DNA of 64,000 nt, from positions 2,492,810-2,556,809 of the forward strand of contig VCAZ01000044.1 of assembly GCA_005784505.1 (NCBI GenBank), written 5' to 3'. Under the pieces are notes generated by a model, which searched no databases, was not told the DNA's origin, and was given only the letters and a program-made list of their open reading frames with translations. Below are positions 36,861-48,900 of the stretch, piece after piece (the stretch's first letter is position 1; every line of letters begins with the position of its first letter). Origin of the DNA: Bagarius yarrelli (lineage: Eukaryota > Chordata > Actinopteri > Siluriformes > Sisoridae). Made by a program: the position numbers and the translations under genes.

Positions 36861-37694
36861 ACCAGTGGCTGCCAAATTTATAAAGGTTTTTCATCAATAT
36901 CCTAATCAAAATGAGGTACGAATTGCATCTTGAACAGAGATTCTAGGCAACTGCTGGGCAACATGCACACTCATTTACACTTATGCTGTTCTCGGGGTAC
37001 TCCTGACTTTTACACAATGACAGTTGGGATAGAATCCACGAGCCTGATAAGCAGGAATAGACAATGGATAGATAGATGGATTTAGTATGGCTTATTTACT
37101 AACAGCTGGTTTATGAAGAAAACCAAAATACGTCAAACTAAAAAAATTATTTCATTTCAATAAATTGGTGCCTTAGCAAATAAGACTCTGGGTCAGAGAT
37201 TAGGCAATTGGGCCACTGAACCCAAAAGCAAAGCCCTTCATGTTGCCCCAATCATGGCTAATCATGATAAACATTGAATCAGTTACTGTTTGTTTTTCTT
37301 TCAGGTATTATATTATATATTATTATGTACTTTTTCACTTTTTACTTTTTTTTTTTTACTTTTTCCTTTATTTTCCCTCTTCTTGCTTCTGTTGTAAAAG
37401 AAGCAAGGCTCGACTGGTCACATCATCCCTTATGATGCAAGATATATTTGCCTGTTTTGTCAAGGAGGTGAAATGAATCAATATCAGAATAATCACTGGT
37501 GGTGTTCAGAAGAAGAAGATTAAGGATCTATTTCTTCCTTAAACATTTAGCATTTAATAAAAAATAAAATAATATAAAAGGTTGCCCTTTTCCCCAAGAG
37601 TTCTGGGTTTATGCTGTATTTTGTTTGTGATCCAGTGAATCAGTATTTATCTATTCATTGATAAAGACTCAAAGCACTTTTATGTTCGACCCTC

Positions 37695-37870
37695 TGGATA
37701 CGGGCATCTGCCGAATGATGTAAATGTAACATAATCACTGCTCAAACATAATACAGTTACATTACATTTGAGGTATTTGGCACCTAAGTGACTTTATTTA
37801 TCTTTAGTCCACCAATGGCAGTTTGGTGGTCCAGGAAATCGAACTCCTACAGAGCTTTAACTTACAGTAT
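37695..37870. repeat. SINE relics (tail fragment and inverted fragment)
   Basis: 37695-37730 is the SINE tail 'tctggatacgggcatctgcc' on the plus strand. 37765-37870 is an inverted fragment with 'ccaccaatggcagtttggtg' and 'ccaggaaatcgaactcc'. Confidence 0.5.
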
Positions 37871-38721
37871 ATACCACCTATAATAATATATGCAAAGGCT
37901 TAACTCATTTTACATTATTTGACTAACAATCTCAGATTGTCTGGTAACAATGCTGTATGTAATTCAGTATTTTTGCAGGATCTTATATTGACCTTTAAAA
38001 GACAGCCAAGCACTACTGAAAATAAATACAGTTTTACAAGCTGTCCGTTTAAATAAGGATTGAGAATGATATTTGAGTGTTCCCATAAATGCTACAATTC
38101 ACTTTCGTAAGGACACACTAATAATTATAAGAGTACATACTGCTCTGAAAACTTTTATCTAGTTTTTCTCCAAGGTCTACTGAATCACAAAATTAGAGTT
38201 CTTTTAAAAAAAGGACAGAGCTTAATATTACTCAAGCAGCCCATTTTAGAGCCAGAGAAAATAAATTAGAGATGAAAAAACCTCTAACGATGATCAAATG
38301 AATTCTGAAAGCAGTAGAAAAGCAGAAAAAACCCACCCACAGTATTATCCATTTACAGAAGACTTTAATTCAAAAGGTTTCTAAAAGCTGGCATGTCTGC
38401 ACAGTTTTCTTTCTGTCAATTTAACAGAGCTCTTAACATTCAAGGACAAATTTATTTTACTTACTCAAATAGTTAAAGAGTCTTCAGTTATTACTGCCCT
38501 ACATTTAAGATGATTGGTGTTTCAATACAGGCCTACACACACCAACACACACACACACACACCTTTCCGGTATATCACAGCATCAGCATTCAAAATTCAT
38601 CGATGTAAGTGATGTACGGGTAAGCAGAAGAAATAAATTAATTTAAAAAACACCAACGGGTTCAAAGCTTTATGATTTATAATTTGATGATGTGTAATGA
38701 AAACAAATTAACATAAATTCA

Positions 38722-38826
38722 TTATCTATCTATCTGTCAGTCTATCTATCAATCAGTCTATCTATCCATCAATCAGTCTATCTATCCATCGATCAGTTTA
38801 ACTATCAGTCTATCTATCCATCTGTC

Positions 38827-38888
<62 letters not shown>

Positions 38889-38913
38889 CATCCATCCATC
38901 CATCCATCCATCT
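38722..38913. repeat. (ATCT)n/(ATCC)n tetranucleotide microsatellite
   Basis: An interrupted ATCT array with about 15 uninterrupted units near 38826-38888, running into ATCC units at the 3' side. Confidence 0.97.
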
Positions 38914-39189
38914 ATGATTATATCACTATGATTTGCCAATAAATAGAATTGATTTTATTTATTAAAAATGATCTTTATTAATGTATAGCTACATTTAATT
39001 TTGTTTAGAGAGAACAGAGAACAGCTGGAGCATCTTTATGGCAGAGTGGAATAGAGGGTCCTCAGTCACCCTGGTGATGTGATGATCATCAACCTGAGGT
39101 GGGTGACACGGAAGGGTCAGACAGGTTGGAGTGGCGATGGGGACTGGATCACCGACAGCTCAGTAGTGGCATATGTAGCTTGACATAGA

Positions 39190-39214
39190 CAGAGAGAGAG
39201 AGAGAGAGAGAGAG
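39190..39214. repeat. (GA)n microsatellite
   Basis: About 12 GA units followed by a purine-rich stretch to 39243. Confidence 0.95.
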
Positions 39215-40177
39215 GGAAAGAAGAAGAAGAAAAAAAGGAAAACAGGTATAAGTATGATATCTAAACATCTGTTTAGTTTTAGGCTAAACATCCATTGTGT
39301 AAATCCTAATAAATTACGTTACTATAAAACACATAATATTGGAACACATGCTTAAAAATAAACATGCGATTAACATTGCATGTGATGCAACACTTGGAGA
39401 CATGTAGATATTTAAAGTTGACCAACACCCTCTGACCAATTACATTCAAGAAATTAACACTGTGGTAACAATTCAAATGTGGTGATTAATTGAGGAACAT
39501 GTTATATGAGAATGCAGTTATTACACTCCGTTTCTTACTATTTTAACTCCCAGATTTTCTATTTATCATCAGATTTTAAAGCGGCTCATTTTGTAGATGT
39601 TCGATAATTATAAACCCTCTGAGAGACGACTCATGCAGACGACTCATTTACCAAATGCTTTGGCTAAGCAGATGAGGGTTAATTGTCTTAGTCGAGGGGT
39701 AAGCAGTAAGAATTGGGATTTAACCATGAGACAAATAACACATAAGCCCAAACTGAGTTAGCCCTGTCAAACCTGTTGAGAAAAGAATCATTCTTGCAGA
39801 ATGGCATATACTTTTTATATAGATATCAGGTAGCAGCATACAGATTTATTCTATGTTTGACAAAAGAGCAGTAAAGATTTCTGTTCAGGCATGAATTATA
39901 TAGTCTGGAAATTGGAAGCAGGTTCAAAAGAATTTAGAGATGAATCATCAGTTGCAATCATATCAACATTAAACTGCTGATTACCTGCGATGCTGATACA
40001 CATTTGGTTTTGTGGGTTGCAACACCTAAATAATAAAAGAAATAAAAAAATTAAATTCCAGATTTGTTTCATTCCCCAGGAAGTCCATATTAAGCCAAAT
40101 AATCAGACTTTGTTGACTATAAAATATGTCCATATACAGAAATGAGTAGACTAGCAGTAGATGTATTAATGTTTAAA

Positions 40178-40816
40178 GTTATTAGTGAGTTAGAGTAATA
40201 CAGTAATAAAGTACTTGAGTTAGAGTGATAAAGAATGATAAGATTAGTGAGTTAGTGAGTTAGAGTAATAAAGTAGTAAACAATAAGATTAGTGAAGTTA
40301 TTAGTGAGTTAGAGTAATAAAGTAGTGAACAATAAGATTAGTGAAGTTATTAGTGAGTTAGAGTAATAAAGTAGTGAACAATAAGATTAGTGAAGTTATT
40401 AGTGAGTTAGAGTAATAAAGTAGTGAATGATAAGAGTAGTAGTAATTAGTGGAATTAGATTAGTAAGAGTTAGAGTAATAAAGTATAAGTGATAGATTAG
40501 TCAGTGAAGTATTAGTGAGTTTAGAGTAATAAGTAGTGAAACGTGATAAAGATTAGTAAAGTTATTAGTGAGTTAGAGTAATAACGCAGTGAATGATAAG
40601 ATTAGTAAAGTTATTAGTGAGTTAGAGTAATAAAGTAGTGAACAATAAGATTAGTGACGTTATTAATAAGTTAGAGTAATAAAGTAGTGAACAATAAGAT
40701 TAGTGAAGTTATTAGTGAGTTAGAGTAATAAAGTAGTGAATGATAAGATTAGTGAAGTTATTAGTGAGTTAGAGTAATAAAGTAGTGAACAATAAGATTA
40801 GTGACGTTATTAGTAA
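40178..40816 (+). repeat. 49-bp minisatellite, about 13 units
   Basis: The unit runs 'gttattagtgagttagagta', then 'ataaagtagtgaacaataag', then 'attagtgaa'. Central units are nearly identical; units near 40440-40550 carry indels and substitutions. It has frequent stops in every frame, and there are no spacers of the kind a CRISPR array would have. Confidence 0.95.
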
Positions 40817-41989
40817 ATTTGGCTCTGATTAAAATGGAGGAAAAATCCAGAAAATAATAACAATAAAATATAACAAATATAAAATTAGCCTGATAAAAGA
40901 TGAAGAGGATTTTATAGTAACATACAGTGAGGTTAAAGTGGCCAGATTCAGAATCTCTCTCTAATAGACATCATCATTAAACTTACCGCAACTTTTCTCA
41001 GGTTGGAGCTAAAATTTCCTGGACGCTGATGTCAAATTATTTTGGTGCACAAAGGCAGCATCACACTCTATGTAACTCTATGGTCATCCTGTAGGTCCTA
41101 TTATAAGACTTGCAATCTCATTATACGCATCATGATGGGAACTAATCAATAAAACATCATTAACATTTGAAAGTAATGGAGGAATGCTATAAAATGTAGC
41201 AAAGTAAAAGTAAATTTGTACTATTAAAATATTTGAGTGAGAGTAAAAGAAAGGCCAGTTAAACTCCAACCCAAAAATCTACTAGTAAATTTAACCCGTT
41301 AATACCCACATCTGCATGTCTAAAACATTAAAGTGTGAGGTGGAGGAGCTACAACAACAGAAAACACACTGGGTTCTACTTCTGACCACCAAGAACAGCA
41401 ATGTGAGGTTAATGCACAGGTAACGACTGGTGTTTTCTCTCTCTAGGTTTTAACTGATATGATTTGCTGTTCGATTCTGAAATGTTGTGTTTGTATCTTT
41501 TTATATCAGAACCCAAACGGCCGTTTATATCGAACTTCCATCCAGACCATACAGATCCAGATAAAGGATTATTTTGGTAGGTTTGAATTTCAGGTTGGAG
41601 TTTTTTTTTTTAAATCATTATAAGGAGAAAGTATATAAATTTGTGATTTTAGATGATGCCAGTTTTAGTAGGAGTAAAAACATGGGGACATTAGTCCGAT
41701 TTGTGTTGCAGTTTATTTTATTGAAAATAATTGAATGAATTGTGGCTTCTCTTATAATAACGTTTCATAATATTATCACACAAAAATTTTCAAAACCCGT
41801 CTCTGACAATGGGAAATTTAACATTTGACAAAAAAGATATTCTCTCATTTGAGACTAGATTTTTATGTAAATCAAGCGGTCACAACCCTTTGTTTGTGAA
41901 TCCTTGGGGTGAATATGTCTGTAGTCTTAATTAATACATTTAGATATAAATATAATTATAAGTACTGTGATAATCATGTAAGTGTAGCT

Positions 41990-42155
41990 AGCACAGCGGT
42001 TAAGGTGTTGGACTGCTAACCAGAAGATTGTGGGTTCAATTCCCACAATCTTTCAGTGCTGGGCCCCTGAGCAAGGCCCTTAAACCCTAATTTCTCAGTT
42101 GTACAAATGTTATTCTGGATAAGGCGATTTGCCAAATACTGTTAATGTAAAGTAG
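41990..42155 (+). repeat. tRNA-derived fish SINE, most complete copy
   Basis: A box A-like 'agcggttaaggtgttggact' head, an anticodon-like 'gctaaccag', box B 'gggttcaattccc', then 'tgctgggcccctgagcaagg', 'cccttaaaccc', 'ctcagttgtacaaatg' and the tail 'ctggataaggcgatttgcca'. The head folds only loosely like a tRNA, so it is a SINE and not a tRNA gene. Confidence 0.85.
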
Positions 42156-42677
42156 TGTGAAAATTAAAATAAAAATACGGTTTACTGTTTTCTAAAGCAC
42201 AGAGTATAATCATTCCTATGTACTTTTAATCACGTGTGTGCTCTTGAAAGCTGTTGCTATGGTAGAAGTTAGAAACCACGACGGAAACAAAGCATATTTA
42301 CAAATAAATCACAAATTCTATCAGTAAACAGTATAACAGCCTGGCATTATAGTACAAACAGGTCTTCAGCCTTGTTCCTCGTCTCCTCAGGAAAGGCTGA
42401 GTGTAAGCCAAGCAACCCAAGCGCTTTGCCTTATCAGTCAACAGCTGCTTCACTCCTGCATTCTTCTGGTGTGGCATTTAAACAAATGGGATGAGGATGG
42501 CCTTCCTGGACTGCCTGGTTTAATTCAATACTGAGATGAAAATATGCCAGGAGCGACATACTGCAAAGAGGCTCAATGTAATCTCAGTCTGCATCAAGAC
42601 AATGAGCCATTTTAGAATTGAATGTGAGAGGCTCTTTCTTTGGCTTGCATTGCATATTGTTATCTTCTATTAAACCA

Positions 42678-42702
42678 TGTGTGTGTGTGTGTGTGTGTGT
42701 GT
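42678..42702. repeat. (GT)n microsatellite
   Basis: About 12 GT units, followed by a second short GT run at 42711-42720. Confidence 0.95.
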
Positions 42703-43107
42703 CTCTTTGGGTGTGTGTGTAAATCATTCTCTAGGGAAATAAATCACACACAGCGGTCTGCATCAAAACTGAAGAAGAACCATCAATTACTCTCTAAAAG
42801 AGAAGGAAGAGGGTGAGACTGAATCAACCTTCCCGCTACGATTAGCATAATTATTCAGCTAAACTCATGTAGATCCAAACGCGCATGCCAGATAAGTGAA
42901 AAGCAAAACGACTTCAAGATTTATTGAATAACCTTAAATTGCTTGTGTGAGGACTTGCTTGTGTGTGTGAATGTGCCATTTTGAGAGTCACCATGGAAAG
43001 GAAAAGGTTTTAAAAAGAAGGAAGGAATTGTCAGGCTTTACTTTTTACTGCTGCAGATCAAGACATTTGACATGTATGTCACTGGACAGATCACCTAATC
43101 CAGAACG

Positions 43108-43225
43108 TCTCACATTTAGCTTATTTATATAACTAAGCAGTTGAGGGTTACGGGACCTTACTCACTGGCCCAACAGTGGCAGCTTGGAGGTCGGTGGAAT
43201 ATTACCCATGGTTCAGCAGCACTGA
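43108..43225 (-). repeat. fish SINE relic
   Basis: 'acatttagcttatttatata', 'taagcagttgagggttacgg' and 'ggcccaacagtggcagcttg', then 'gagctaccaca', are in the inverted order of the SINE family. Confidence 0.65.
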
Positions 43226-43429
43226 GCTACCACATTCCCCTTAAGACATTGGTAGAAATTCTTCTTTGCAAGCTTAAAAATCAACATCCAAACTGAAATG
43301 TGTCCTGTTTTCAACATGTATTTATACTGCTCACATGCGAGATTGGTTCCTTTCTTTTAGCTTTGGTCTCTTCTCCAAAAACATTTCTGCCACAAATATG
43401 AATCAATGCTTATCGAATATAAAACAATA

Positions 43430-44438
43430 ATTTATTATTTCCCACATTTTACAAGACATTAATACCAATTGTGTTGGTAAGTAAAAATTTGCTGTGTTAA
43501 TTTTATACATGGAGTCCAATACAAAAAAAACGTTATTTATTTACTTCTTTTACCCAGAAAGAATTTAGGGACAAGCCTAACAGTAAATTTGTTGAATACC
43601 AATTTGTTAACCATTTTTAGAACAGGCTTTATACATACAATCAAACTCATATTAAATCTTTTTTGCACAATAATAATAATAAACACAAAGCAATTAAAAC
43701 TTTTTACAATACTGTTTTCTGTCTCATAATTTCTCTACAATTTTGAACACTGTACTTAAAAATGGATTGTTTCAGCAAAACAGTGACTAGGTCTTCATTG
43801 TGTTTATCAAGAAGAAGATAGAAAAACACACACAATGTATCTGTACAATGCAAACTTGTTACTTATTAATGGTTATGTTAACAATAGGAGAACCTGCTTT
43901 TGGAGGTACACACCTTTAGGTTGTTTTGACCTACTTACTAGCGGTTACACAATGTTAAACTGCAATTGTTTTAAACAGCACCTTTATAATATTTAAACAT
44001 AAATGTGTTTGTAGTGTTGTTGACAAAAAAATGTAACAATGTCCTCCTCTTAAGGTATTGTGTTGCCTATAAAGCTAAATACACTTTTATTTTTAAATAA
44101 GCCAAATGTATGCACGATAATAAAATACTTATAAAAACGACTTTGCCGGTCATTAAAACTGCTTGCGGATATGTTTTAGAAAAGCCCAAATGCTAAGAAA
44201 CAGTCCTTTTGAAATGACTTAAAAGCAAGCATGACATAGAAAGTACTTTGCAAAACCATTTGTGCTGTTTTTTTTTTTTGTTTCTTCAAAAGTCTTGTCT
44301 CTAAAACGCTCATCATACCTTAATGAAACCCTTTCAAACAATACTACTTCCTTATTTACAAACATTGCCACATTGAACGAGGCAGAATACTCTACCCCCA
44401 CCGGTAGTGTCCTATGTACAGCGGCCAAGGCCAACAAT
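43430..44438 (-). other. pdzrn3: pdzrn3 3' UTR (approximate)
   Basis: This is downstream of the pdzrn3 stop on the minus strand, AT-rich and without a convincing frame. Candidate AATAAA signals (TTTATT on the plus strand) occur near 44085 and 43431; I cannot tell which is used, so the left limit is a guess. Confidence 0.45.
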
Positions 44439-45959
44439 TCACACAGTGGTCACCGACAGCAACGAATTGTACACTCGTGTCCCATCTGGAGACCTTGCGC
44501 CATGCGTAAGCAGTTCCTGGATAGTCATCCAGTTATCGAAAATCTTCTTGTTTCGTTTCTTCATCATCTTTTTGTGGCTTAGTTCAATAATGTTGATTTC
44601 CTTTTTGTCATCGACGGCGCTTCCACTCTGCTCCTTCAGCCAGTCTGTGCGACTCTGCTTCATAAACTCACGCCGCTGGCGCTGTTCTTTGGCACGGACA
44701 GCATGTTGTTTGCGCTCCTCCTTGCTCCAGTAGCGGCCCATCTTCAGCTCACTGGCTGCGTCGTCGTCTGTGGTCATGCCTCCGCTGCGTTCCTCTCGGA
44801 TACGCAGGGCACGCTCTTTCAACAGGCGGTCACGGGCTGGCCTTTTGGTGATGTATCTAGTACCATCACTGCGGATCTTCACCTTCCACTCTGCTTTGGG
44901 TTCGGAAGACACCGGATCCCGGCACAAACTGGCAAGACTCATCTGGCTCTGTGCGTACTCCACAGCTGACTTTTGCTGAATCAAGTGCATGTAGCTTTGA
45001 TAATGCTGAGCATGTGCTGGAATGTGGGCATGCTTGTAGGGTGAATGTGGCTGGCTGAGGCGACTGGGTTTGCGTTCTTTGGTCTCAGAATAGTGTCCAG
45101 CATCAGGCTCTCTAGGAGGGGCAGGTTGGTTCCTACTTGAGCCAGAAGCCTCTTGGACAGGTGAAAGCATAGGTCTGTGGGCTCTGGTGTTGGGATTTGT
45201 AACAGTACCGCCTGCGCTGGCTTCTGCAAGCCCTTCATTGGCTCGACGTAAAGAGTTGTCTGGTGAAAGCTCGAGGGTGAGTGGTGTGCTGCGGCAGCTC
45301 TCACCAGTATTGTAGGCACTTGAGCTGTCTTTGTCAGACTTCTCGGGCAGCTCGCTGATGTCTGCCAGCTCATGTCGCCGTGCATCCACGCTTGTATTGT
45401 AGTTGCGGAAGCCACTGTTGTGCAACATCCATGGTTGTTCACGCAACTGCTGTGTACGGTGCGCTTGCACAATGCTCAGGCATTCTATTTCGATGTTGCG
45501 CAGCTCTGCGTTAAGAAGCTCCAGCTCCTTGTCCACGACCTCATCCCCTGCACTGCAGAATCCTTGTCTTCCATCCACACCAAAATTGGGCCAATTTATG
45601 CCCAAGCCACCACCACTTCTAACCTGGCATTTGAGCTCCAACAGTTCCCTGAAGCGCTCACACTCCTCAGCCGGGAAATCACCCAGGAAGTCTGCATCGG
45701 TGTAGTCAGCTGAGATGAAAGACTCATTGCTGAAGGGAAGATCACTGCTTCCCAGTGTGTCTTGGCTGTAGGCCAGGCGTCTGCGACTCCCCAGTGTGGT
45801 AGAGGCACTGGTCTGGTCATCACAGAGGTTCTCCTGTTCCGAGCTTTCATCGTTGCGTGTGCTTTCATCCGTGCGTCCCACACCACTGTCCTTCTCATGC
45901 TGCTGTGAGAGCAGTGTTCCTGTGTTCATCATCCCACCATACTCCACGGGCTTTTTCTG
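44439..45959 (-). CDS. pdzrn3: pdzrn3 terminal coding exon
   Basis: This 506-codon exon plus stop begins after a tandem 'cccagcag' acceptor. Recognisable blocks include EKDSGVGRTDESTRNDESSE, SQDTLGSSDLPFSNESFISA, ECERFRELLELKCQV, SSAYNTGESCRSTPLTLELS, SPYKHAHIPAHAQHYQSYMH, EWKVKIRSDGTRYITKRPAR, a charged helical RYWSKEERKQH region and IFDNWMTIQELLTHG, ending SLLSVTTV. Opposite-strand open frames up to 113 codons across this exon are shadows. Confidence 0.95.
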   Translation of the reverse strand, partial: QKKPVEYGGMMNTGTLLSQQHEKDSGVGRTDESTRNDESSEQENLCDDQTSASTTLGSRRRLAYSQDTLGSSDLPFSNESFISADYTDADFLGDFPAEECERFRELLELKCQVRSGGGLGINWPNFGVDGRQGFCSAGDEVVDKELELLNAELRNIEIECLSIVQAHRTQQLREQPWMLHNSGFRNYNTSVDARRHELADISELPEKSDKDSSSAYNTGESCRSTPLTLELSPDNSLRRANEGLAEASAGGTVTNPNTRAHRPMLSPVQEASGSSRNQPAPPREPDAGHYSETKERKPSRLSQPHSPYKHAHIPAHAQHYQSYMHLIQQKSAVEYAQSQMSLASLCRDPVSSEPKAEWKVKIRSDGTRYITKRPARDRLLKERALRIREERSGGMTTDDDAASELKMGRYWSKEERKQHAVRAKEQRQRREFMKQSRTDWLKEQSGSAVDDKKEINIIELSHKKMMKKRNKKIFDNWMTIQELLTHGARSPDGTRVYNSLLSVTTV

Positions 45960-48900
45960 CTGGGAGAGAAATAAAAGGACCAAGGAATAAGACCTCGGAA
46001 TTGATCTTGTAAAATAGTTATGCTACATAAACCATTTATTCCTATTTATACATTTTTGTAAGTTTTCGAGATTTACACCAAGATATTGCTGACCAGACAA
46101 AAGAAATGCTGTTATTTTACATAAACTGACATTAAAAGCAGTGTTTAAAATGGGACAGAGGTTTTTAGATTGAAAAATAGATCCAAGATGTAATAATTAC
46201 AAATAATACATTCAAAAAAACATAACTACATCATACATAACTACTTGTTTCAAGTAATGTTTTGGCTGTGATGGAGCTGTTCAACGACATGACTGACCAA
46301 TAACTGTGACTGGAGAGACTTTTGAAATGTCTCTGATGGCCTGCATTACCTGTTGGAGCATGCTGGAAGTGAACTGCATGGCCTGGTGGTGTTGCTGCTC
46401 AAGCATGTCCATGTGCAGATCATCCAGGAAATCATTTTTGTCATCTTCCATCCATCCATCGTCGAGCTGTAACAGAAGACAAATGGAAAGAGCTGTTAAT
46501 TTCAGCCCAGTGGACCAGAGCTTAAACTATCTTTACAGCAAGACAGACATCAAATCAATGTGAGTTTTTTCACATTGAGATCATCAAATCTGGATCCCTG
46601 AATACACTGACTTTTCCCAATGCTTGATTTATTTTATTTTATTATTATTTTATTTTATTATTATTTATTTTATTCCAAATATTTGAAATGCATTTTATTA
46701 TGAAAAACACAACACAGTATACTTTGTGAAGAAAATAAAAGAAGAAAAAAAACCGTATTTGTCACATTTACTCTACATCACAGTGACGTTGTTTTCTTCA
46801 CATATCCCATCTTAGAATGTTGGGGTCAGAGTGCAGGGTTAGCTATGATGCAGCATGGAAGTCTGGCGGCATTTGAGCTTGAATTCTGGTCTTCCTGGTC
46901 TTTCAAACAACAACTCGGTGCCTTAACTATTTAAGCCACCACCGCACCACTGTCACTGACTACACTTCACAGTTTTTATTATATGTGCAACATAGATGTT
47001 TCAATAATCAAAGCAATATATGTCCTATTTTTAACTGTTTATTTTAAGTTATTATTTTCTTTATTCTAAAAATGTGTGCTGCTGTCTGAGAGCTGCTGTA
47101 CATCCACGATAATGAATTAAAAATCTCCAGTGACTTCTATCTAGCCCATCAGACCTGGAAATTCACTAAATCTCTGTGACTATATCGCATTCCTTGAATA
47201 GGTATAAAAAATTGATTTTATACCTGTATCTCTGGCCGAGCCACCAGCAGGCACACATTCTGGTTCTCTTCACTTGTGAGCAGAGCCACTGCCTCCTCCC
47301 GATTCTGCACCTCTATGCCATTGATCTGCATGACAGGCGCATGAATAATGAACACTTGAGCTTAGGCGTAAATGTCAGGGTACACTTGGCTATAAAGCAC
47401 AACATTCTAAAATATATCCAAGATGGTACAAACCTGGATGATTCTGTCCCCTTCCCTGATCCGACCATCTCTTGCAGCAATGCTGTTGGGATCAATCTGT
47501 CAAAGAAAAATACACACCACTTGTAAACAACAACCAACTATATAACACAAGTTTTAAACTGCATTACGGTTTATCCGGTTTATTTTAACATACAAATGTG
47601 CAGTAATCATGCAGTAATTTGCTTTGAAATTTAATCTGATTCTTATCCAAGTCACAACAAAAGACAAACACAATGTACTTAAGCTGATTATTTTGACAGC
47701 CCCTCCAGGTACAAATTCCATAATATTATGATAGTGCTTGTTTGTTTTTTTTTGCACCCAGACATGCAAGACTGCATTACAAATCACATTCAGTCATAGA
47801 AAGCCATCATAGAAAATGATTACATATGAGCTTTTACAGGTAGAAATTAATTAATCTTCCATTCATCTTTCTAGACATCAAGACAGGGCAATAATACTAG
47901 TACATATAAATTGATTGACTCTCTCCAAATAAAATTGAGATGTAGGGAAGACGGTTAACGGTTGGTCTGCTGATACGAAGATCAGGGTTTGATTCCCAGA
48001 AACACCAAGTTACCCCTCTGACCCCCAGTTTTATAAATGAGAGAAATGTAAGTCACTCTGGATAAGAGCGTCTGTAAATGTAAAACAAGATGAGCACAGA
48101 CGGAGTCAGTAAGCCTACCTCACTGACGTATATCCCAGTTTCATCCTCGTCATCAGTCCTATAGCACACGGTCAAGCCCAGCTTGTCTTGAATATTTGTC
48201 CTGTACAAATCCACTTCCTGCAGAGAAAAAAATCCAACTTGTTTACGACTATGTCTATTTCTACATTACCAGCATTAACTAAAAAAATACACATCAGCAA
48301 AGCAGTACAAACCTCATCCTGTTTATCAGTCTCACAGGCTTTTAACTGGATTGGAGCCATTTATTTTTTTTTAAGTCAGGGCTGACAGAATGAATGAAGA
48401 GCTCAGACCGCCACTAGAGTCGAGCCTCATTTATCACTTGTCAACACCTGTAATCTGTTAAATACAGATAGCTATTTCCAGTAGAGGAAGCGGATTGGAA
48501 GGCTGACTACCTAAATCTCCTACAGCTCCACTTAACTACAACTGGTTTTAGCTTCAGTTTCCACTAAAATCACAAGTGTTTATGAAAATACTTGACTAAA
48601 TCTCTCTGATCCAAATTTTGCACCAGCAGGTGTTCAGTTATGATATCTTAGCATTATCTACTAGTACAGCATTAATAAGATATATGAAACCTGCCAGCAG
48701 TTAAACTCTCTCAATTTTCGGAAAAACTAAAAGAACTAAAAAAAAAAAAATTATGCTATGACACAGCAACACATATAGGAGATCATCAAATATCAAAGAA
48801 AACCTGTACAAAAAAGTAAAATAAACGTAGAACAAGATCAAAAATCAGTAAAAAAGAGACAATAAATCAGAGTGGATTGTACATATTAAAGAGTTTTATT

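Larger units (their letters stand above)
20690..43400. other. ppp4r2-pdzrn3 intergenic interval, repeat-rich, no gene recognised
   Basis: This is about 23 kb between two convergent genes. Open frames here are short, lack domains, and are scattered over both strands. I found no spliced homology to a known protein. Repeats listed separately cover much of it; the rest is AT-rich unique-looking DNA. Conserved non-coding elements cannot be judged without alignment. Confidence 0.6.

Noticed and set aside
38990..39190. GC-richer block before the GA microsatellite, considered as an exon
   Set aside because: No continuous frame with homology on either strand; more likely a fragment of an interspersed repeat, but not firm enough to list.
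40178..40816. CRISPR-like array
   Set aside because: Contiguous 49-bp units without unique spacers in a vertebrate genome; a minisatellite.
41990..42060. tRNA gene
   Set aside because: It has box A/B-like segments but poor cloverleaf pairing, and is followed by the SINE body and tail present in many copies.
44262..45990. Several plus-strand open frames of 64-113 codons
   Set aside because: They lie antisense to the well-supported pdzrn3 last exon and have no homology; shadows of coding sequence.
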